Shown here: positions 40,852 through 50,790 of the stretch, one piece after another
Layout: each line of letters begins with the position of its first letter
How positions within the stretch are numbered: position 1 is the stretch's first letter
Origin: Moraxellaceae bacterium
GTDB lineage: Bacteria; Pseudomonadota; Gammaproteobacteria; Pseudomonadales; Moraxellaceae
Length of the DNA: 64,000 nucleotides
NCBI GenBank assembly: GCA_029267635.1
Contig: JAJUIK010000002.1
Location: forward strand, 124,001-188,000
Direction of reading: 5' to 3'
The notes under the pieces: generated by a model
The model's input: only the letters and a program-made list of their open reading frames with translations
Database searches by the model: none
What the model was told of the DNA's origin: nothing
Program-made: the position numbers and the translations under genes

Positions 40852-41913
40852 ATGAGCTATCAAGTTACAATTGAGCCGATTGGCACCACCATTGAAGTCG
40901 AAGAAGATCAAACGATTCTCGATGCGGCATTGCGCCAAGGCGTATGGTTACCTTTTGCCTGCGGTCATGGCACCTGTGGAACCTGTAAGGTTCAGGTGAC
41001 CGATGGCTTCTATGATGTCGGTGAAGCGTCACCTTTCGCGTTAATGGATATTGAACGTGAAGAAAACAAGGTGCTGGCTTGCTGCTGCAAACCGGAATCT
41101 GACATGGTGATTGAAGCCGATGTCGATGAAGATGAAGATTTCTTAGGCTATTTGGTTCAGGACTATCAGGCAGAAGTGATCGAGATCAAAGACCTGTCTC
41201 CGACCATTAAAGGCCTCCGTTTGAAACTGGACCGTCCAATCGAGTTCCAGGCAGGTCAATATGTCAACGTGCAGTTCACTGGTATTGAAGGTACACGTGC
41301 TTTCTCGATTGCTAATGCACCAAGTGAAATCGGCATTGTTGAACTCCATATCCGTCAGGTACCAGGTGGTGCTGCAACCACGTATGTGCATGAGCAACTG
41401 GCTGTTGGTGATGAACTGGCCATTTCTGGTCCATACGGTCAGTTCTTTGTACGCAAATCCGATGCTCAGGATGTCATTTTCATCGCTGGTGGCTCTGGCC
41501 TGTCCAGTCCGCAATCGATGATTCTAGATTTGTTGGAGTCTGGTGATACACGCACGATTTATCTGTTCCAGGGGGCGCGTGATCTAGCGGAGTTGTATAA
41601 CCGTGATTTATTTGAACAACTCGTTAAAGACTATCCAAACTTCCGTTATATCCCGGCACTCAACGCACCAAAAGCTGAAGATGAATGGAACGGTTTCACT
41701 GGCTTTGTACATGAAGCTGTGGCAGATTACTTTGAGAACCGTTGTGCAGGACATAAAGCCTATTTATGTGGCCCACCGGTGATGATCGACTCTGCCATTT
41801 CAACCCTGATGCAAAGCCGCCTGTTTGAGCGGGACATCCATACGGAACGTTTCCTCAGTGCAGCAGATGGTGCCAGTGGCAACAGCCGTTCAGCATTATT
41901 CAAACATATCTAA
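40852..41913 (+). CDS. mphP: Phenol hydroxylase reductase (DmpP/MphP)
   Basis: 353 residues from the ATG at 40852, with AGGAG upstream. N-terminal [2Fe-2S] ferredoxin (CGHGTCGTCKVQ ... ACCC), FAD domain (RAFSIANAP) and NADH domain (GGSGLSSPQSMI ... YLCGPPVMIDSAI). It supplies electrons from NADH to the di-iron hydroxylase. Same architecture as benC but clearly diverged. Confidence 0.94.
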   Translation: MSYQVTIEPIGTTIEVEEDQTILDAALRQGVWLPFACGHGTCGTCKVQVTDGFYDVGEASPFALMDIEREENKVLACCCKPESDMVIEADVDEDEDFLGYLVQDYQAEVIEIKDLSPTIKGLRLKLDRPIEFQAGQYVNVQFTGIEGTRAFSIANAPSEIGIVELHIRQVPGGAATTYVHEQLAVGDELAISGPYGQFFVRKSDAQDVIFIAGGSGLSSPQSMILDLLESGDTRTIYLFQGARDLAELYNRDLFEQLVKDYPNFRYIPALNAPKAEDEWNGFTGFVHEAVADYFENRCAGHKAYLCGPPVMIDSAISTLMQSRLFERDIHTERFLSAADGASGNSRSALFKHI

Positions 41914-41970
41914 CAACAATACCGGGTGCCAGCACTGGCACCTCTACTTACCATAGGAAGGAAAATAACC

Positions 41971-42891
41971 ATGGATCGTCAAGCGATTGAAAATTTAGTT
42001 AAAGCATGTAACGTAGACACTTCTGAAGGTCCAGTTGATGCGCGTTTACAACAAGTTGTTGTTCGCCTAGTGACTGACTTCTACCAAGCGATCGAAGATC
42101 TTGACCTTACTCAATCTGAAGTTTGGAAAGGTGTAGAAGCAATCATCGACATGGCAAAAGCTGATGAATTTGCTCTTTTAGGTTCTGCTATCGGCCTAGA
42201 ACACTACCTTGACCTACGTGCTGATGAAGCTGACGCTAAAGCAGGTTTAACTGGCGGTACTCCACGTACCATTGAAGGTCCATTATATGTCGCAGGTGCA
42301 CCTGAATCTGTTGGCTTTGCACGTATGGATGATGGTTCAGAAGAAGGTCAGATCCCGACACTGATTATCGAAGGTAAGGTCACGGATACCGATGGTGAAG
42401 TACTACCAGGCGCCAAAGTAGAACTATGGCATGCCAACAGTCATGGTAACTACTCGTTCTTTGACAAATCTCAGTCTCATTTCAACCTGCGTCGTACCAT
42501 TTTCACTGATGAGAACGGCAACTATACAGCGCAAACCACCATGCCAGTCGGATACGGTTTGAATCCTGAGGGTCCGTTACAACAAATGTTGAACAAACTT
42601 TCTCGTCACGGTCAACGTCCTGCGCATGTCCATTACTTTGTGTCTGCACCAGGTCACCGTAAATTGACCACTCAGTTCAACATCGAAGGCGACAAATACC
42701 TGTGGGATGACTTTGCATTTGGTACTCGTGAAGGTCTGGTCGCTACAGCGGTAGACGTGACCGATGAGGCTGAAATCGCACGCCGTGGTTTGAAAGGTCC
42801 TTTCAAACACATCCAGTTCGACATCGTACTACAGAAAGACAAAGCCGGTGCTCCTTCAACTGAAGTGGAACGTCGTCGCGCTAGTGCTTAA
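41971..42891 (+). CDS. catA: Catechol 1,2-dioxygenase, copy 2 (phenol operon)
   Basis: 306 residues, 14 differences from the copy at 21592; all four iron ligands are the same (Tyr161, Tyr195, His219, His221). It starts 57 bases after mphP, so it is very likely part of the mph operon and provides ring cleavage during growth on phenol. Homology to the first copy starts exactly at the ATG; the flanks are unrelated. The ORF-track extension before 41971 is not real. Confidence 0.95.
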   Translation: MDRQAIENLVKACNVDTSEGPVDARLQQVVVRLVTDFYQAIEDLDLTQSEVWKGVEAIIDMAKADEFALLGSAIGLEHYLDLRADEADAKAGLTGGTPRTIEGPLYVAGAPESVGFARMDDGSEEGQIPTLIIEGKVTDTDGEVLPGAKVELWHANSHGNYSFFDKSQSHFNLRRTIFTDENGNYTAQTTMPVGYGLNPEGPLQQMLNKLSRHGQRPAHVHYFVSAPGHRKLTTQFNIEGDKYLWDDFAFGTREGLVATAVDVTDEAEIARRGLKGPFKHIQFDIVLQKDKAGAPSTEVERRRASA

Positions 42892-43377
42892 GGATCGTTT
42901 GATCTAAATTGAGGTTCAGCAACCCGGCCCATGAGTGTCATTTGTCATTGTCAATTTTATGAAACTGATCAACGGGTTGCTTTACCATCTGAAACACAAA
43001 AAACTTAAACGATTGTTATAATCATTTGCATGCTTTTGTGCTCCTCAATGAAAAGCAGGCTTGATGAATAACGCGGGTTATTATTCAGCGCCAATCAACC
43101 AGTTTTGGATGGATGATCAGCCCTCAATGATCTTCCATCTTTCTTTTTATGCTCGGTTGGACTCACCTCTTCTATCTGTAACTCTAGCTGTGTTTTAACT
43201 CAAAACTTCACGCCTCGACTCGACCATTACAACCTCCAATCAAAATCAGCACATCAAATATCAGGTTTGAATACGAGTTCACAATTAAAAAGTTTAACCT
43301 GATCAAATCGCTACAATATTGGTTATAATCGGTCGTCAATCAAATATCGATGTAGACTTTATTGGATCAGCCTGAGC
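42892..43377. other. Intergenic region after the phenol operon
   Basis: 486 bases without a credible gene. It has a 9-base inverted repeat, AGCAACCCG (42918-42926) with CGGGTTGCT (42973-42981), 26 bases after catA, but no T run follows, so it is not a standard terminator. Two short TTATAATC-type sequences at about 43016 and 43321 could be -10 elements. No mobile element ends were seen. Confidence 0.45.
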
Positions 43378-43911
43378 ATGCAACAGCACACAAAACGGTT
43401 TCCTTTAGGTGCACACTTAATCGTCAGACATTTTGGCTATACCCATCATGGCATTTATGCTGGGCGTGGCCGTGTCATCCATTATTCCGGTTTTGCCCAT
43501 CTCTTCAAAAAACATCCGATTGAAATCACCAGCCTGCAAAAATTCTCGCATGGTAAAAAAATTCTGGTGCGCTGTTATGAGCAGCCAAAATATAAAGGTC
43601 GTACTGTGGTACGCCGTATGCGCAGCCGCATGCATGAAAATAATTACCATCTGATTATCAATAATTGTGAGCATCTCTGCTCTTGGGCCATTACCGGAGT
43701 AGAAAGTAGCCCCCAGGTGGTCAAAATGATGCACCGGCTCACTACGATTGGCTATGTCAGTTCACTGATGTCCTTTATGAACAGCGCTATTTTGACCTTG
43801 ACCACGACCTGTTTTGCCTTGGTGCTCTATATCAAGAAAAAATTACGCGATAAAGCCAAGATGCAGATGCCGACACATCTGTTATTAAAAGAACAGCATC
43901 CAAAAAAATAA
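43378..43911 (+). CDS. LRAT-domain (NlpC/P60-like) protein with C-terminal membrane segment
   Basis: 177 residues. The circularly permuted papain-like triad of LRAT proteins is visible: His in YTHHGIYAG, His in VIHYSG, and Cys in INNCEHLCSWA. A hydrophobic segment (SAILTLTTTCFALVLYI, about residues 137-155) and a basic tail follow, so it is probably membrane-attached with the domain in the cytoplasm. LRAT relatives move acyl groups between lipids and acceptors or act as phospholipases; the bacterial substrate is unknown. It lies 15 bases before the GST gene. Confidence 0.78.
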   Translation: MQQHTKRFPLGAHLIVRHFGYTHHGIYAGRGRVIHYSGFAHLFKKHPIEITSLQKFSHGKKILVRCYEQPKYKGRTVVRRMRSRMHENNYHLIINNCEHLCSWAITGVESSPQVVKMMHRLTTIGYVSSLMSFMNSAILTLTTTCFALVLYIKKKLRDKAKMQMPTHLLLKEQHPKK

Positions 43912-43926
43912 CCACAGGAGCAGCCG

Positions 43927-44568
43927 ATGTATCAACTCTGGATTGGGAATAAAAACTATTCTTCCTGGTCGTTGCGTGTCTGGTTATTAATGCAAGTACA
44001 AGGCATCCAATTTGATGAAATTTTTTGTCCGTTTGAACCGCTAGAAACGCGCACTGAACGTTACAAAACTTTTTCACCCAGCGGAAAAGCGCCTTGCCTG
44101 CAAGATCAGGAGTGTATCATTTGGGATTCTCTGGCCATCATTGAATATCTGGCAGAACAGCATCCACAGGTTTTCTCTCAAGATCGCCTCGCTCGTGCCT
44201 GGTCACGCAGTGTCATCGCCGAGATGCATGCCGGATTTCCCCATTTACGCCAAGACTGCCCAATGAACTGCACCCTGGATCAACCCTTCACTGAGCTTTC
44301 ATCTGCACTGAAAAATGATCTAGAACGTATGGATGCTTTGTGGCAACACGGTCTGGAGCGTTTTGGCGGTCCTTATCTGGCTGGGCCAGATTTTACAGCG
44401 GTAGATGCCTACTTTGCGCCGGTGGCTTTTCGGGCACAAAGCTATCACTTACCCTTTTCCACCGCTAGCCAACAATGGATGAAACGCATACTCGCCTTGC
44501 CAGAAATGCAGCAATGGGCTGCGGATGCCAAACAGGAAATCTTGAGCCAAAAGCCCTGCATGGATTGA
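43927..44568 (+). CDS. Glutathione S-transferase family protein
   Basis: 213 residues. The thioredoxin-like N-terminal domain starts YQLWIGNKNYSSWSLRVWLLMQ, with the catalytic Ser/Tyr region NYSSWS, cis-proline segment GKAPCLQD and ESxA-like DSLAIIEYLAEQ; the helical C-terminal domain follows. Substrate unknown. It is close to the LRAT-like gene, probably co-transcribed. Confidence 0.85.
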   Translation: MYQLWIGNKNYSSWSLRVWLLMQVQGIQFDEIFCPFEPLETRTERYKTFSPSGKAPCLQDQECIIWDSLAIIEYLAEQHPQVFSQDRLARAWSRSVIAEMHAGFPHLRQDCPMNCTLDQPFTELSSALKNDLERMDALWQHGLERFGGPYLAGPDFTAVDAYFAPVAFRAQSYHLPFSTASQQWMKRILALPEMQQWAADAKQEILSQKPCMD

Positions 44569-44594
44569 TCTGCTGATCAACTAAATCAACCATG

Positions 44595-44622
44595 AAAAAA
44601 CCCAACAGCAGTTGGGTTTTTT
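44595..44622. terminator. Bidirectional terminator between GST gene and glnS
   Basis: AAAAAACCCAAC-AGCA-GTTGGGTTTTTT; perfect 12-base stem between convergent genes with T runs on both strands. Confidence 0.9.
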
Positions 44623-44639
44623 ATAAAGAATCTAAGCAA

Positions 44640-46364
44640 TTACTTGCCCGGTTTAAAGCTGTCTTTTAAATCCAGAATACGGTTAAACACCGGTTTTTCT
44701 ATAGTGTGATCATAACGGTCTGCGACGAAATAGCCTTCACGTTCAAACTGGAAGCGCTGTTCTGGGGCTGCTTCAGCCAAGGCTGGCTCAACCACTGCCT
44801 GAACGACCTTTAATGAATCAGGGTTTAGATTCGCCAGGAAGTCATCCCCTGTTTCTGGATCTGCTTCATTAAACAAACGGTCATAAATACGCACTTCAGC
44901 AGCAATACCTTTGCTTGCCGATACCCAGTGAATCACACCTTTAACCTTACGGCCTTCCGGATTTTTACCTAAAGTTTCTGGATCAATTGAACATTTCAGC
45001 TCAACAATTTCACCATTTTCATCCTTCAGAATTTCATCGCACTTGATCACGTAGGCATGACGCAAGCGTACTTCGCCACCCGGAATCAGGCGTTTAAAGC
45101 CTTTTGGTGGTTCTTCTTCAAAATCTTTGCGGTCAATGTAAATTTCGCGTGTCAGCGGAATGATACGTTCACCCATATCCACGTTTGGATGGCGTGCATG
45201 CATCAAGTCCATCTCTGCCGGTAAATTGGTCAAAGTTACTTTTAACGGATTCAACACGGCCATACCACGTGACGCGGTATTTTCCAAGGATTGACGGATA
45301 CAGAACTCTAGCATCGCGACATCGACAATACCATCTGTTTTCGACACACCCACACGCTTACAGAAATCACGCAAACCTTCCGGGGTAAAACCACGACGGC
45401 GCATGCCGACTACGGTTGGCATACGTGGGTCGTCCCAACCTTGCACATGGCCACCTTCAACCAGCTTGCGTAATTTACGCTTCGAGGTAATGGTGTAGTC
45501 GACATTGAGACGGCTAGATTCATACTGGTGTGGTACTGCTGCTGATTTTACCTTTGCCACCACCCAGTCATAGAATGGACGGTGATCCTGGAATTCCAGC
45601 GTACATAAAGAATGGGTAATGCCTTCAATCGCATCCGACAATGGATGGGCATAATCATACATCGGGTAGATTTTCCACTTGTCGCCCGTCTGATGGTGAG
45701 TCGAATGCAAGACACGGTACAAAATCGGATCACGCATATGCACGTTTGGTGATGCCATATCAATCTTGGCACGTAAGACGGCTTTACCTTCACCTAGCTC
45801 ACCGTTACGCATTTGTTCAAAACGCGCGAGGTTTTCCTCCACGCTTGCATCACGGTACGGCGAGTTTTTACCCGGCTCTACAAAGTTACCACGGTTCAGT
45901 TTGATGTCTTCCGGGCTTTGCAAATCGACATAGGCATCGCCCTGCTCGATCAATTGTAGCGCCCAGGTATAAAGTTGATCAAAATAGCTGGAGGCGTAAC
46001 GTGGCTCGCCATCCCACTGGAAACCTAACCATTTAACGTCATTGGCGATACCATCAACATATTCCTGTTCTTCTGCATCCGGGTTGGTATCATCAAAACG
46101 CAGGTTACATAGACCGTCAAACTCTTCAGCGATTCCAAAGTTCAAGCAGATTGCTTTGACGTGACCAATGTGCAAATAACCGTTAGGCTCTGGCGGGAAA
46201 CGGGTAATGACTTTTTCCGTACGACCAGCAGCCAAGTCATCGGTAATCACCTGACGAATAAAGTCCAAGCCAGCCTGTTGTTCTTGCTGCGCAGCATCGA
46301 CAGAGGCATTGTTATCTGGTGTCGGGTTGGTTGGCAGGGATGAAACAACATCATTCGGCTTCAT
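44640..46364 (-). CDS. glnS: Glutaminyl-tRNA synthetase
   Basis: 574 residues; class I synthetase attaching glutamine to tRNA-Gln. HIGH motif in [26 protein letters not shown] equivalent in [13 protein letters not shown], and ARFDDTNP-like [10 protein letters not shown]. Compared with the E. coli enzyme it has an N-terminal extension of about 20 residues ([24 protein letters not shown]). Single gene between two convergent/divergent neighbours. Confidence 0.96.
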   Translation of the reverse strand: MKPNDVVSSLPTNPTPDNNASVDAAQQEQQAGLDFIRQVITDDLAAGRTEKVITRFPPEPNGYLHIGHVKAICLNFGIAEEFDGLCNLRFDDTNPDAEEQEYVDGIANDVKWLGFQWDGEPRYASSYFDQLYTWALQLIEQGDAYVDLQSPEDIKLNRGNFVEPGKNSPYRDASVEENLARFEQMRNGELGEGKAVLRAKIDMASPNVHMRDPILYRVLHSTHHQTGDKWKIYPMYDYAHPLSDAIEGITHSLCTLEFQDHRPFYDWVVAKVKSAAVPHQYESSRLNVDYTITSKRKLRKLVEGGHVQGWDDPRMPTVVGMRRRGFTPEGLRDFCKRVGVSKTDGIVDVAMLEFCIRQSLENTASRGMAVLNPLKVTLTNLPAEMDLMHARHPNVDMGERIIPLTREIYIDRKDFEEEPPKGFKRLIPGGEVRLRHAYVIKCDEILKDENGEIVELKCSIDPETLGKNPEGRKVKGVIHWVSASKGIAAEVRIYDRLFNEADPETGDDFLANLNPDSLKVVQAVVEPALAEAAPEQRFQFEREGYFVADRYDHTIEKPVFNRILDLKDSFKPGK

Positions 46365-46530
46365 AATCGATTGATCACTTCTTCAATAAAATTTGGAATA
46401 ATTAAAACGCAATCTTTGATTTTTAACAAAGAAAATTACGTTTCTACTTGCCTTGTAGTTTACAGTTTGCTTATGCTTCTCTCAACCAAAAAACCCATGG
46501 CTTTACTGTCCATGTCTAGGAGATTGTCTA

Positions 46531-47040
46531 ATGAGTTTTCCTCAAGTCGAATTAAACACCAATAAAGGTCGTATTGTTCTTGAATTGAACAATGAGAAAG
46601 CACCAAAAACTGCTGAGAACTTCCTGCAATACGTACGTGATGGTTTTTATGACGGCGTCATTTTCCACCGTGTGATTGATGGCTTCATGATCCAAGGCGG
46701 TGGCATGGATGAAAACTTCAAAGAAAAAGCAACACGCGATTCAATCGAAAACGAAGCGGATAACGGCTTGAGCAATGATGTCGGTACGATCGCGATGGCA
46801 CGTACCCAAGCACCGCACTCGGCATCTGCACAGTTCTTCATTAACGTGAAAAACAACAGCTTCTTGAACCACACCGGTAAAACTGCGCAAGGTTGGGGCT
46901 ATGCCGTGTTTGGTAAAGTTGTTGAAGGTATGGACGTCGTGAATGAAATCAAAGGCGTGCGTACAGGTAACCGTGGTTACCATGCAGATGTTCCACTAGA
47001 AAATGTGGTGATTGAATCTGCTAAAATCATCTCTGAGTAA
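46531..47040 (+). CDS. ppiB: Peptidyl-prolyl cis-trans isomerase, cyclophilin type
   Basis: 169 residues, cytoplasmic (no signal peptide). [40 protein letters not shown] and [17 protein letters not shown] are the cyclophilin active-site blocks. AGGAGATTG precedes the ATG. It sits just before lpxH, as often in gammaproteobacteria. Confidence 0.94.
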   Translation: MSFPQVELNTNKGRIVLELNNEKAPKTAENFLQYVRDGFYDGVIFHRVIDGFMIQGGGMDENFKEKATRDSIENEADNGLSNDVGTIAMARTQAPHSASAQFFINVKNNSFLNHTGKTAQGWGYAVFGKVVEGMDVVNEIKGVRTGNRGYHADVPLENVVIESAKIISE

Positions 47041-47058
47041 TCCATACCGAGTGATTTT

Positions 47059-47775
47059 GTGACCTATCTGTTTATCTCAGATCTACATTTGTCACCTGAA
47101 CACCCTCGACTTGTTCGAGGGTTTTTAGATTTATTGACACACTATCAGCAGCAACAGACCCAATTATACATTTTGGGTGACTGGTTTAATGCCTGGATTG
47201 GCGATGACTATTCTGCACCCTGGCTCGATGAAATCACTGCGGCTTTACAACGATTTACTCAAGCAGGTAATCGGGTGTTTTTCTTGGTCGGTAACCGTGA
47301 TTTCGCTTTACATCAAGTGTTTTTAAACAAATTTCAGGGGCAACTGTTACCCGAGATCACCACGTTAAACATTGCCAGTCAAACCATACGTCTTGAACAC
47401 GGTGATTTACTCTGTACCGATGATATGTCCTATCAGCGCTTTCGTAAAATTATTCGTAATCCCCTATTACTTACCCTATTACGCAAAACTCCGCTAAGCT
47501 TCCGTCGCCAACTGGCCAGCGGTTTCCGCAAAAAAAGCCAAGCGGCGCAGCAATTCAAAAGTTATCAAGTCATGGATGTCAATCCACAAGCGGTTGAACA
47601 GGCCTTGGCCAATGTGGATATCCTGATTCATGGCCATACCCATCGTCCCGCGATTCATACCCTGGGCACCAAACAGCGTATTGTGCTCGGAGATTGGCGC
47701 GAGCATGACGCACAAATTCTGGAGATCAATCCGGAACAACCCGCAGCATTACAGTTAAAAAAATGGTCATACTAA
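47059..47775 (+). CDS. lpxH: UDP-2,3-diacylglucosamine diphosphatase
   Basis: 238 residues from a GTG at 47059 with GAGTGA upstream. Calcineurin-like metallophosphatase with all metal motifs: FISDLHLS, GDWFNAWIGDD, VGNRDF, LEHGDLLCT and HGHTHRP. It cleaves UDP-2,3-diacylglucosamine to lipid X, the step before LpxB, which is encoded elsewhere in this window (6934). Confidence 0.93.
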   Translation: MTYLFISDLHLSPEHPRLVRGFLDLLTHYQQQQTQLYILGDWFNAWIGDDYSAPWLDEITAALQRFTQAGNRVFFLVGNRDFALHQVFLNKFQGQLLPEITTLNIASQTIRLEHGDLLCTDDMSYQRFRKIIRNPLLLTLLRKTPLSFRRQLASGFRKKSQAAQQFKSYQVMDVNPQAVEQALANVDILIHGHTHRPAIHTLGTKQRIVLGDWREHDAQILEINPEQPAALQLKKWSY

Positions 47776-47818
47776 TCCCAGTATGACCTTCGCTAAAAAC
47801 TGATGACATCCAGCAGAA

Positions 47819-48613
47819 TTAATAACCACCTTGTGGCTGTAGAATTTCCTCATTTTCTTTGTATTTGGCCAATAACTGACGCAAAGATTGCATCAGCACG
47901 CTGGTATCAACACCCACCGCGACAAATTCGGTGCCGAGTTCAATATATTTTTGTGTGATCTCATGTGAGGTGGACAAAATTCCTGCAGCTTTACCTGCTG
48001 CACGAATCCGTTGAATGGTATCCACGACTGCTCTTTGTACTTCCGGATGGTTAGGATCACCCTGAAAACCCATCGTTGCCGACAGATCAACCGCTCCAAT
48101 AAAGACCCCATCGATACCTTGTACTTGTAAAATATCATCCAGATTTTGCAATCCGGTGACTGATTCAATCTGAATCAGCAAACAGATATTTTCATGCGCA
48201 GTGGCATAATAGTCCGGAATACTGTTCCAACGGGTTGCCCGTGCCAACGCGGCTCCAACGCCACGAATACCTTCTGGCGGATAACGCACCGCTTTGACCA
48301 TTAATTCGGCCTGTTCCACCGTTTCCACCATCGGAATCAGCAGTGTTTGTGCGCCAATATCTAAAAGCTGCTTGATCAACTGAACACTGCCAATCGGTGG
48401 ACGTACCACTGCTTGGGATGGATACGCTGCAATACTTTGCAGTTGTGACAAGGTGGTTCTAAGATCGCTAGGCGCGTGTTCACCATCGATCAATAGCCAG
48501 TCAAATCCAACATTCGCGGCGATTTCGGTGCCGTAGGCATCTGCCAGCCCTACCCACAAGCCAATCTGCTGTTGGGTTTTTAATTTTTTCTTAAAATAAT
48601 TGGTATGATCCAA
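47819..48613 (-). CDS. HpcH/HpaI family aldolase
   Basis: 264 residues from the TTG at 48613, with GAGGGA 8 bases upstream; the track ORF adds 25 residues that do not resemble the family. Class II pyruvate aldolase features: IGLWVGLADAYGTEIAANVGFDWLLIDGEHAPSDL, VVRPPIG, LLIPMVETVEQA and IDGVFIGAVDLSATMG. HpaI cleaves 4-hydroxy-2-oxo acids; no homoprotocatechuate genes lie nearby, so the substrate is open. Confidence 0.87.
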   Translation of the reverse strand: MDHTNYFKKKLKTQQQIGLWVGLADAYGTEIAANVGFDWLLIDGEHAPSDLRTTLSQLQSIAAYPSQAVVRPPIGSVQLIKQLLDIGAQTLLIPMVETVEQAELMVKAVRYPPEGIRGVGAALARATRWNSIPDYYATAHENICLLIQIESVTGLQNLDDILQVQGIDGVFIGAVDLSATMGFQGDPNHPEVQRAVVDTIQRIRAAGKAAGILSTSHEITQKYIELGTEFVAVGVDTSVLMQSLRQLLAKYKENEEILQPQGGY

Positions 48614-48883
48614 GCAAAAATCCCTCGCAAATATCGTCTTTTTGAGTCGGTCGTAGCATGATTTATCTATACGTCTTTTTAAGGCCAAACACCAATAGAT
48701 AGATTCAATGACTTAAGCGATTTTATTGATAAGCACATCGTTTCAAAGTACAAGAAATTGTTCAACTTTATTCGATATTCGCATTATCATCCTTAAAGTG
48801 AAAGACTGTTCATCGAAATCAGCTGACACACGGCTGGTTATCACACATGTTTTATTATTCTCCTGATGATTAGGTAAAAAATC

Positions 48884-49537
48884 ATGGATCTACTCAATAT
48901 CGCGCAAACCCGTTATACGACTAAAGCGTACAATCCAGAGAAAAAAATTCCTCAACAACAATTTGAAGCTTTACTGGAAGTCCTACGTTTTACGCCATCG
49001 TCTATCAATATCCAGCCTTGGCATTTTTTAGTGGCAGACAATGATGCCGCGAAACAGCGTATTGCGAAATCACTGGTGGGCCGTTATGCCTACAATGCAC
49101 CTAAAGTATTAGATTCATCACATACCATTGTGTTTTGTACTCGTACAGATATTACCGAAGACTATCTCGATACCCTGTTACAGAATGATGAGCAGAGCGG
49201 TCGTTTTAAAGATGAAAAAGCCAAGCAAGGCCAAAAAGACAGCCGTATCGGTTATGTGAATTTCTATCGTGAGGAAAAAGGCGATTTACAAGGCTGGATG
49301 GAAAACCAAACCTTTATCGCCCTTGGTCACCTTCTACTCGCTGCCGGAATTGAAGGCATTGATGCGACACCGATTGGTGGCTTTGATGAAGATATCTTGA
49401 ATGCTGAGTTTGATCTGGCCAGCAAAGGCTTAAAAAGCTCTGTCATCATGACCTTAGGCTACCGCAGTGACAACGATTTCAATGCCCAATTGCCTAAATC
49501 ACGTTTACCTCGCGAACAAATTTTTACCTATCTCTAA
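48884..49537 (+). CDS. Oxygen-insensitive NAD(P)H nitroreductase (NfsB-like)
   Basis: 217-residue FMN enzyme: TRYTTKAYNPEKKIPQQQFEALLEVLRFTPSSINIQPWHFLV is the NfsB/FRase I N-terminus, with GIEGIDATPIGGFDEDILN near the C-terminal third. It reduces nitroaromatics and quinones two electrons at a time. Probably monocistronic. Confidence 0.88.
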   Translation: MDLLNIAQTRYTTKAYNPEKKIPQQQFEALLEVLRFTPSSINIQPWHFLVADNDAAKQRIAKSLVGRYAYNAPKVLDSSHTIVFCTRTDITEDYLDTLLQNDEQSGRFKDEKAKQGQKDSRIGYVNFYREEKGDLQGWMENQTFIALGHLLLAAGIEGIDATPIGGFDEDILNAEFDLASKGLKSSVIMTLGYRSDNDFNAQLPKSRLPREQIFTYL

Positions 49538-49634
49538 CAGGGTTGCAAAGGGTTACATCTGACCCTTTGCGCTGACTTATTTTTGTCATCAGACCACCTT
49601 ATCGTGATAATAAAAAGAAAAGGAGCATTCCAAA

Positions 49635-49832
49635 ATGGTCTTTACAGCAAAATTTCCCATGAAGTTCATTTGCCCGATCTGTCAGCGTATCTACCTATTC
49701 AGGTTCAAGAATGAAGTGGTCTTTTATCCAGCTTGCCCTCATTGTACCAAGCCGGGGAAACTACTGGGGTTTTCAACCCAACTGGACTTCTTGCGTTATC
49801 CGAAAGCCTTTGTCAAAAGCTATCTGGTTTAA
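49635..49832 (+). CDS. Small zinc-ribbon-like protein of unknown function
   Basis: 65 residues with two CxxC knuckles (FICPICQRIY and YPACPHCTKP) 21 residues apart, suggesting a single zinc ribbon. AAAAGGAGC lies before the ATG at suitable spacing, which supports translation. No further domain or signal is seen. Confidence 0.65.
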   Translation: MVFTAKFPMKFICPICQRIYLFRFKNEVVFYPACPHCTKPGKLLGFSTQLDFLRYPKAFVKSYLV

Positions 49833-49849
49833 TGACGACCGAAAGCTTT

Positions 49850-50707
49850 TTACATGGCATAAGCTAGGCAAGCAACAGCCACTAAGCCCAAGACCAGTCC
49901 AGCCGCACTGGACATTTTCAGTTTTTCCTTAAATAACATTACGCCGCTTAATACGCCCAGTACTACCACCAAAAAGTTCATCCCTGCAAATACCACCGCT
50001 GGCGTATCTTTGAACAGCATGTGGGCCTTTACATACAAGGCAATATTGGCAAAATTCAACACGCCCAACCCCAAACCAGCCAATATGCTTTTACGATGCC
50101 ATAGATGCTTATGACTCAGCATGAGATAACTGCCGGAAAATATAAAGGCACAGGCAAAGATCAAATTGAGTGCCAGAGCAAACTGCACGCCCAAGCCCGT
50201 GGTATATTTCAGTAAGACATCAATTAAGGCATAGCCCAACCAGACGGCCAGCAAAGCGCCAGTCGCTTTAAATGAGCTTGTATGGGAAGCAGTAGATTGT
50301 TTCTGCCCGAATAAAATCAACAGTACCGCTGTGATGCCTAAACCAATTCCCAACAGTTTGAGACTGCTGAAGTGTTCCTGAAAGAGCAAAAAAGCCGCAA
50401 ACAAAGACCACACCACGGATAAGCGCTGCGCCAGTTCGGTTTTTAAAATGCCAGCCCATTGCAAAGATTGTGACAAGGCCACAAAAATACTGGGCAATAG
50501 AATCGCCAAAACCACAATCAACCACCACGGCGTTTGCTGTAAAGACAGCTGCTGCACATCAGGTTGAAACCATAAATATGTCAGCACACTCGCAGCAGCA
50601 TAGTTACAGCTAATCATTTGCAGGACATCATAACCGCGGGTTTTACAGATTTTTAATACGATCGATACCAGTACACTGCACACGGCAGCTGCAAAGATCA
50701 GTTCCAT
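49850..50707 (-). CDS. EamA/DMT-type membrane transporter
   Basis: 285 residues from the ATG at 50707, with about ten hydrophobic segments in two repeats, ending VLGLVAVACLAYAM. Drug/metabolite transporter superfamily; substrate unknown. The track ORF adds eight residues upstream. It lies 83 bases beyond fba with a terminator between them. Confidence 0.8.
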   Translation of the reverse strand: MELIFAAAVCSVLVSIVLKICKTRGYDVLQMISCNYAAASVLTYLWFQPDVQQLSLQQTPWWLIVVLAILLPSIFVALSQSLQWAGILKTELAQRLSVVWSLFAAFLLFQEHFSSLKLLGIGLGITAVLLILFGQKQSTASHTSSFKATGALLAVWLGYALIDVLLKYTTGLGVQFALALNLIFACAFIFSGSYLMLSHKHLWHRKSILAGLGLGVLNFANIALYVKAHMLFKDTPAVVFAGMNFLVVVLGVLSGVMLFKEKLKMSSAAGLVLGLVAVACLAYAM

Positions 50708-50737
50708 ACAACAGCTCTTTTGACTTATCAAAATCTA

Positions 50738-50764
50738 GAAAAAAGCCCACACGAGGTGGGCTTT
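50738..50764 (-). terminator. Terminator after fba
   Basis: On the minus strand AAAGCCCAC-CTCGT-GTGGGCTTT followed by a T run, 27 bases beyond the fba stop. Confidence 0.85.
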
Positions 50765-50790
50765 CACATCACAAGATTGTATTTACAACA

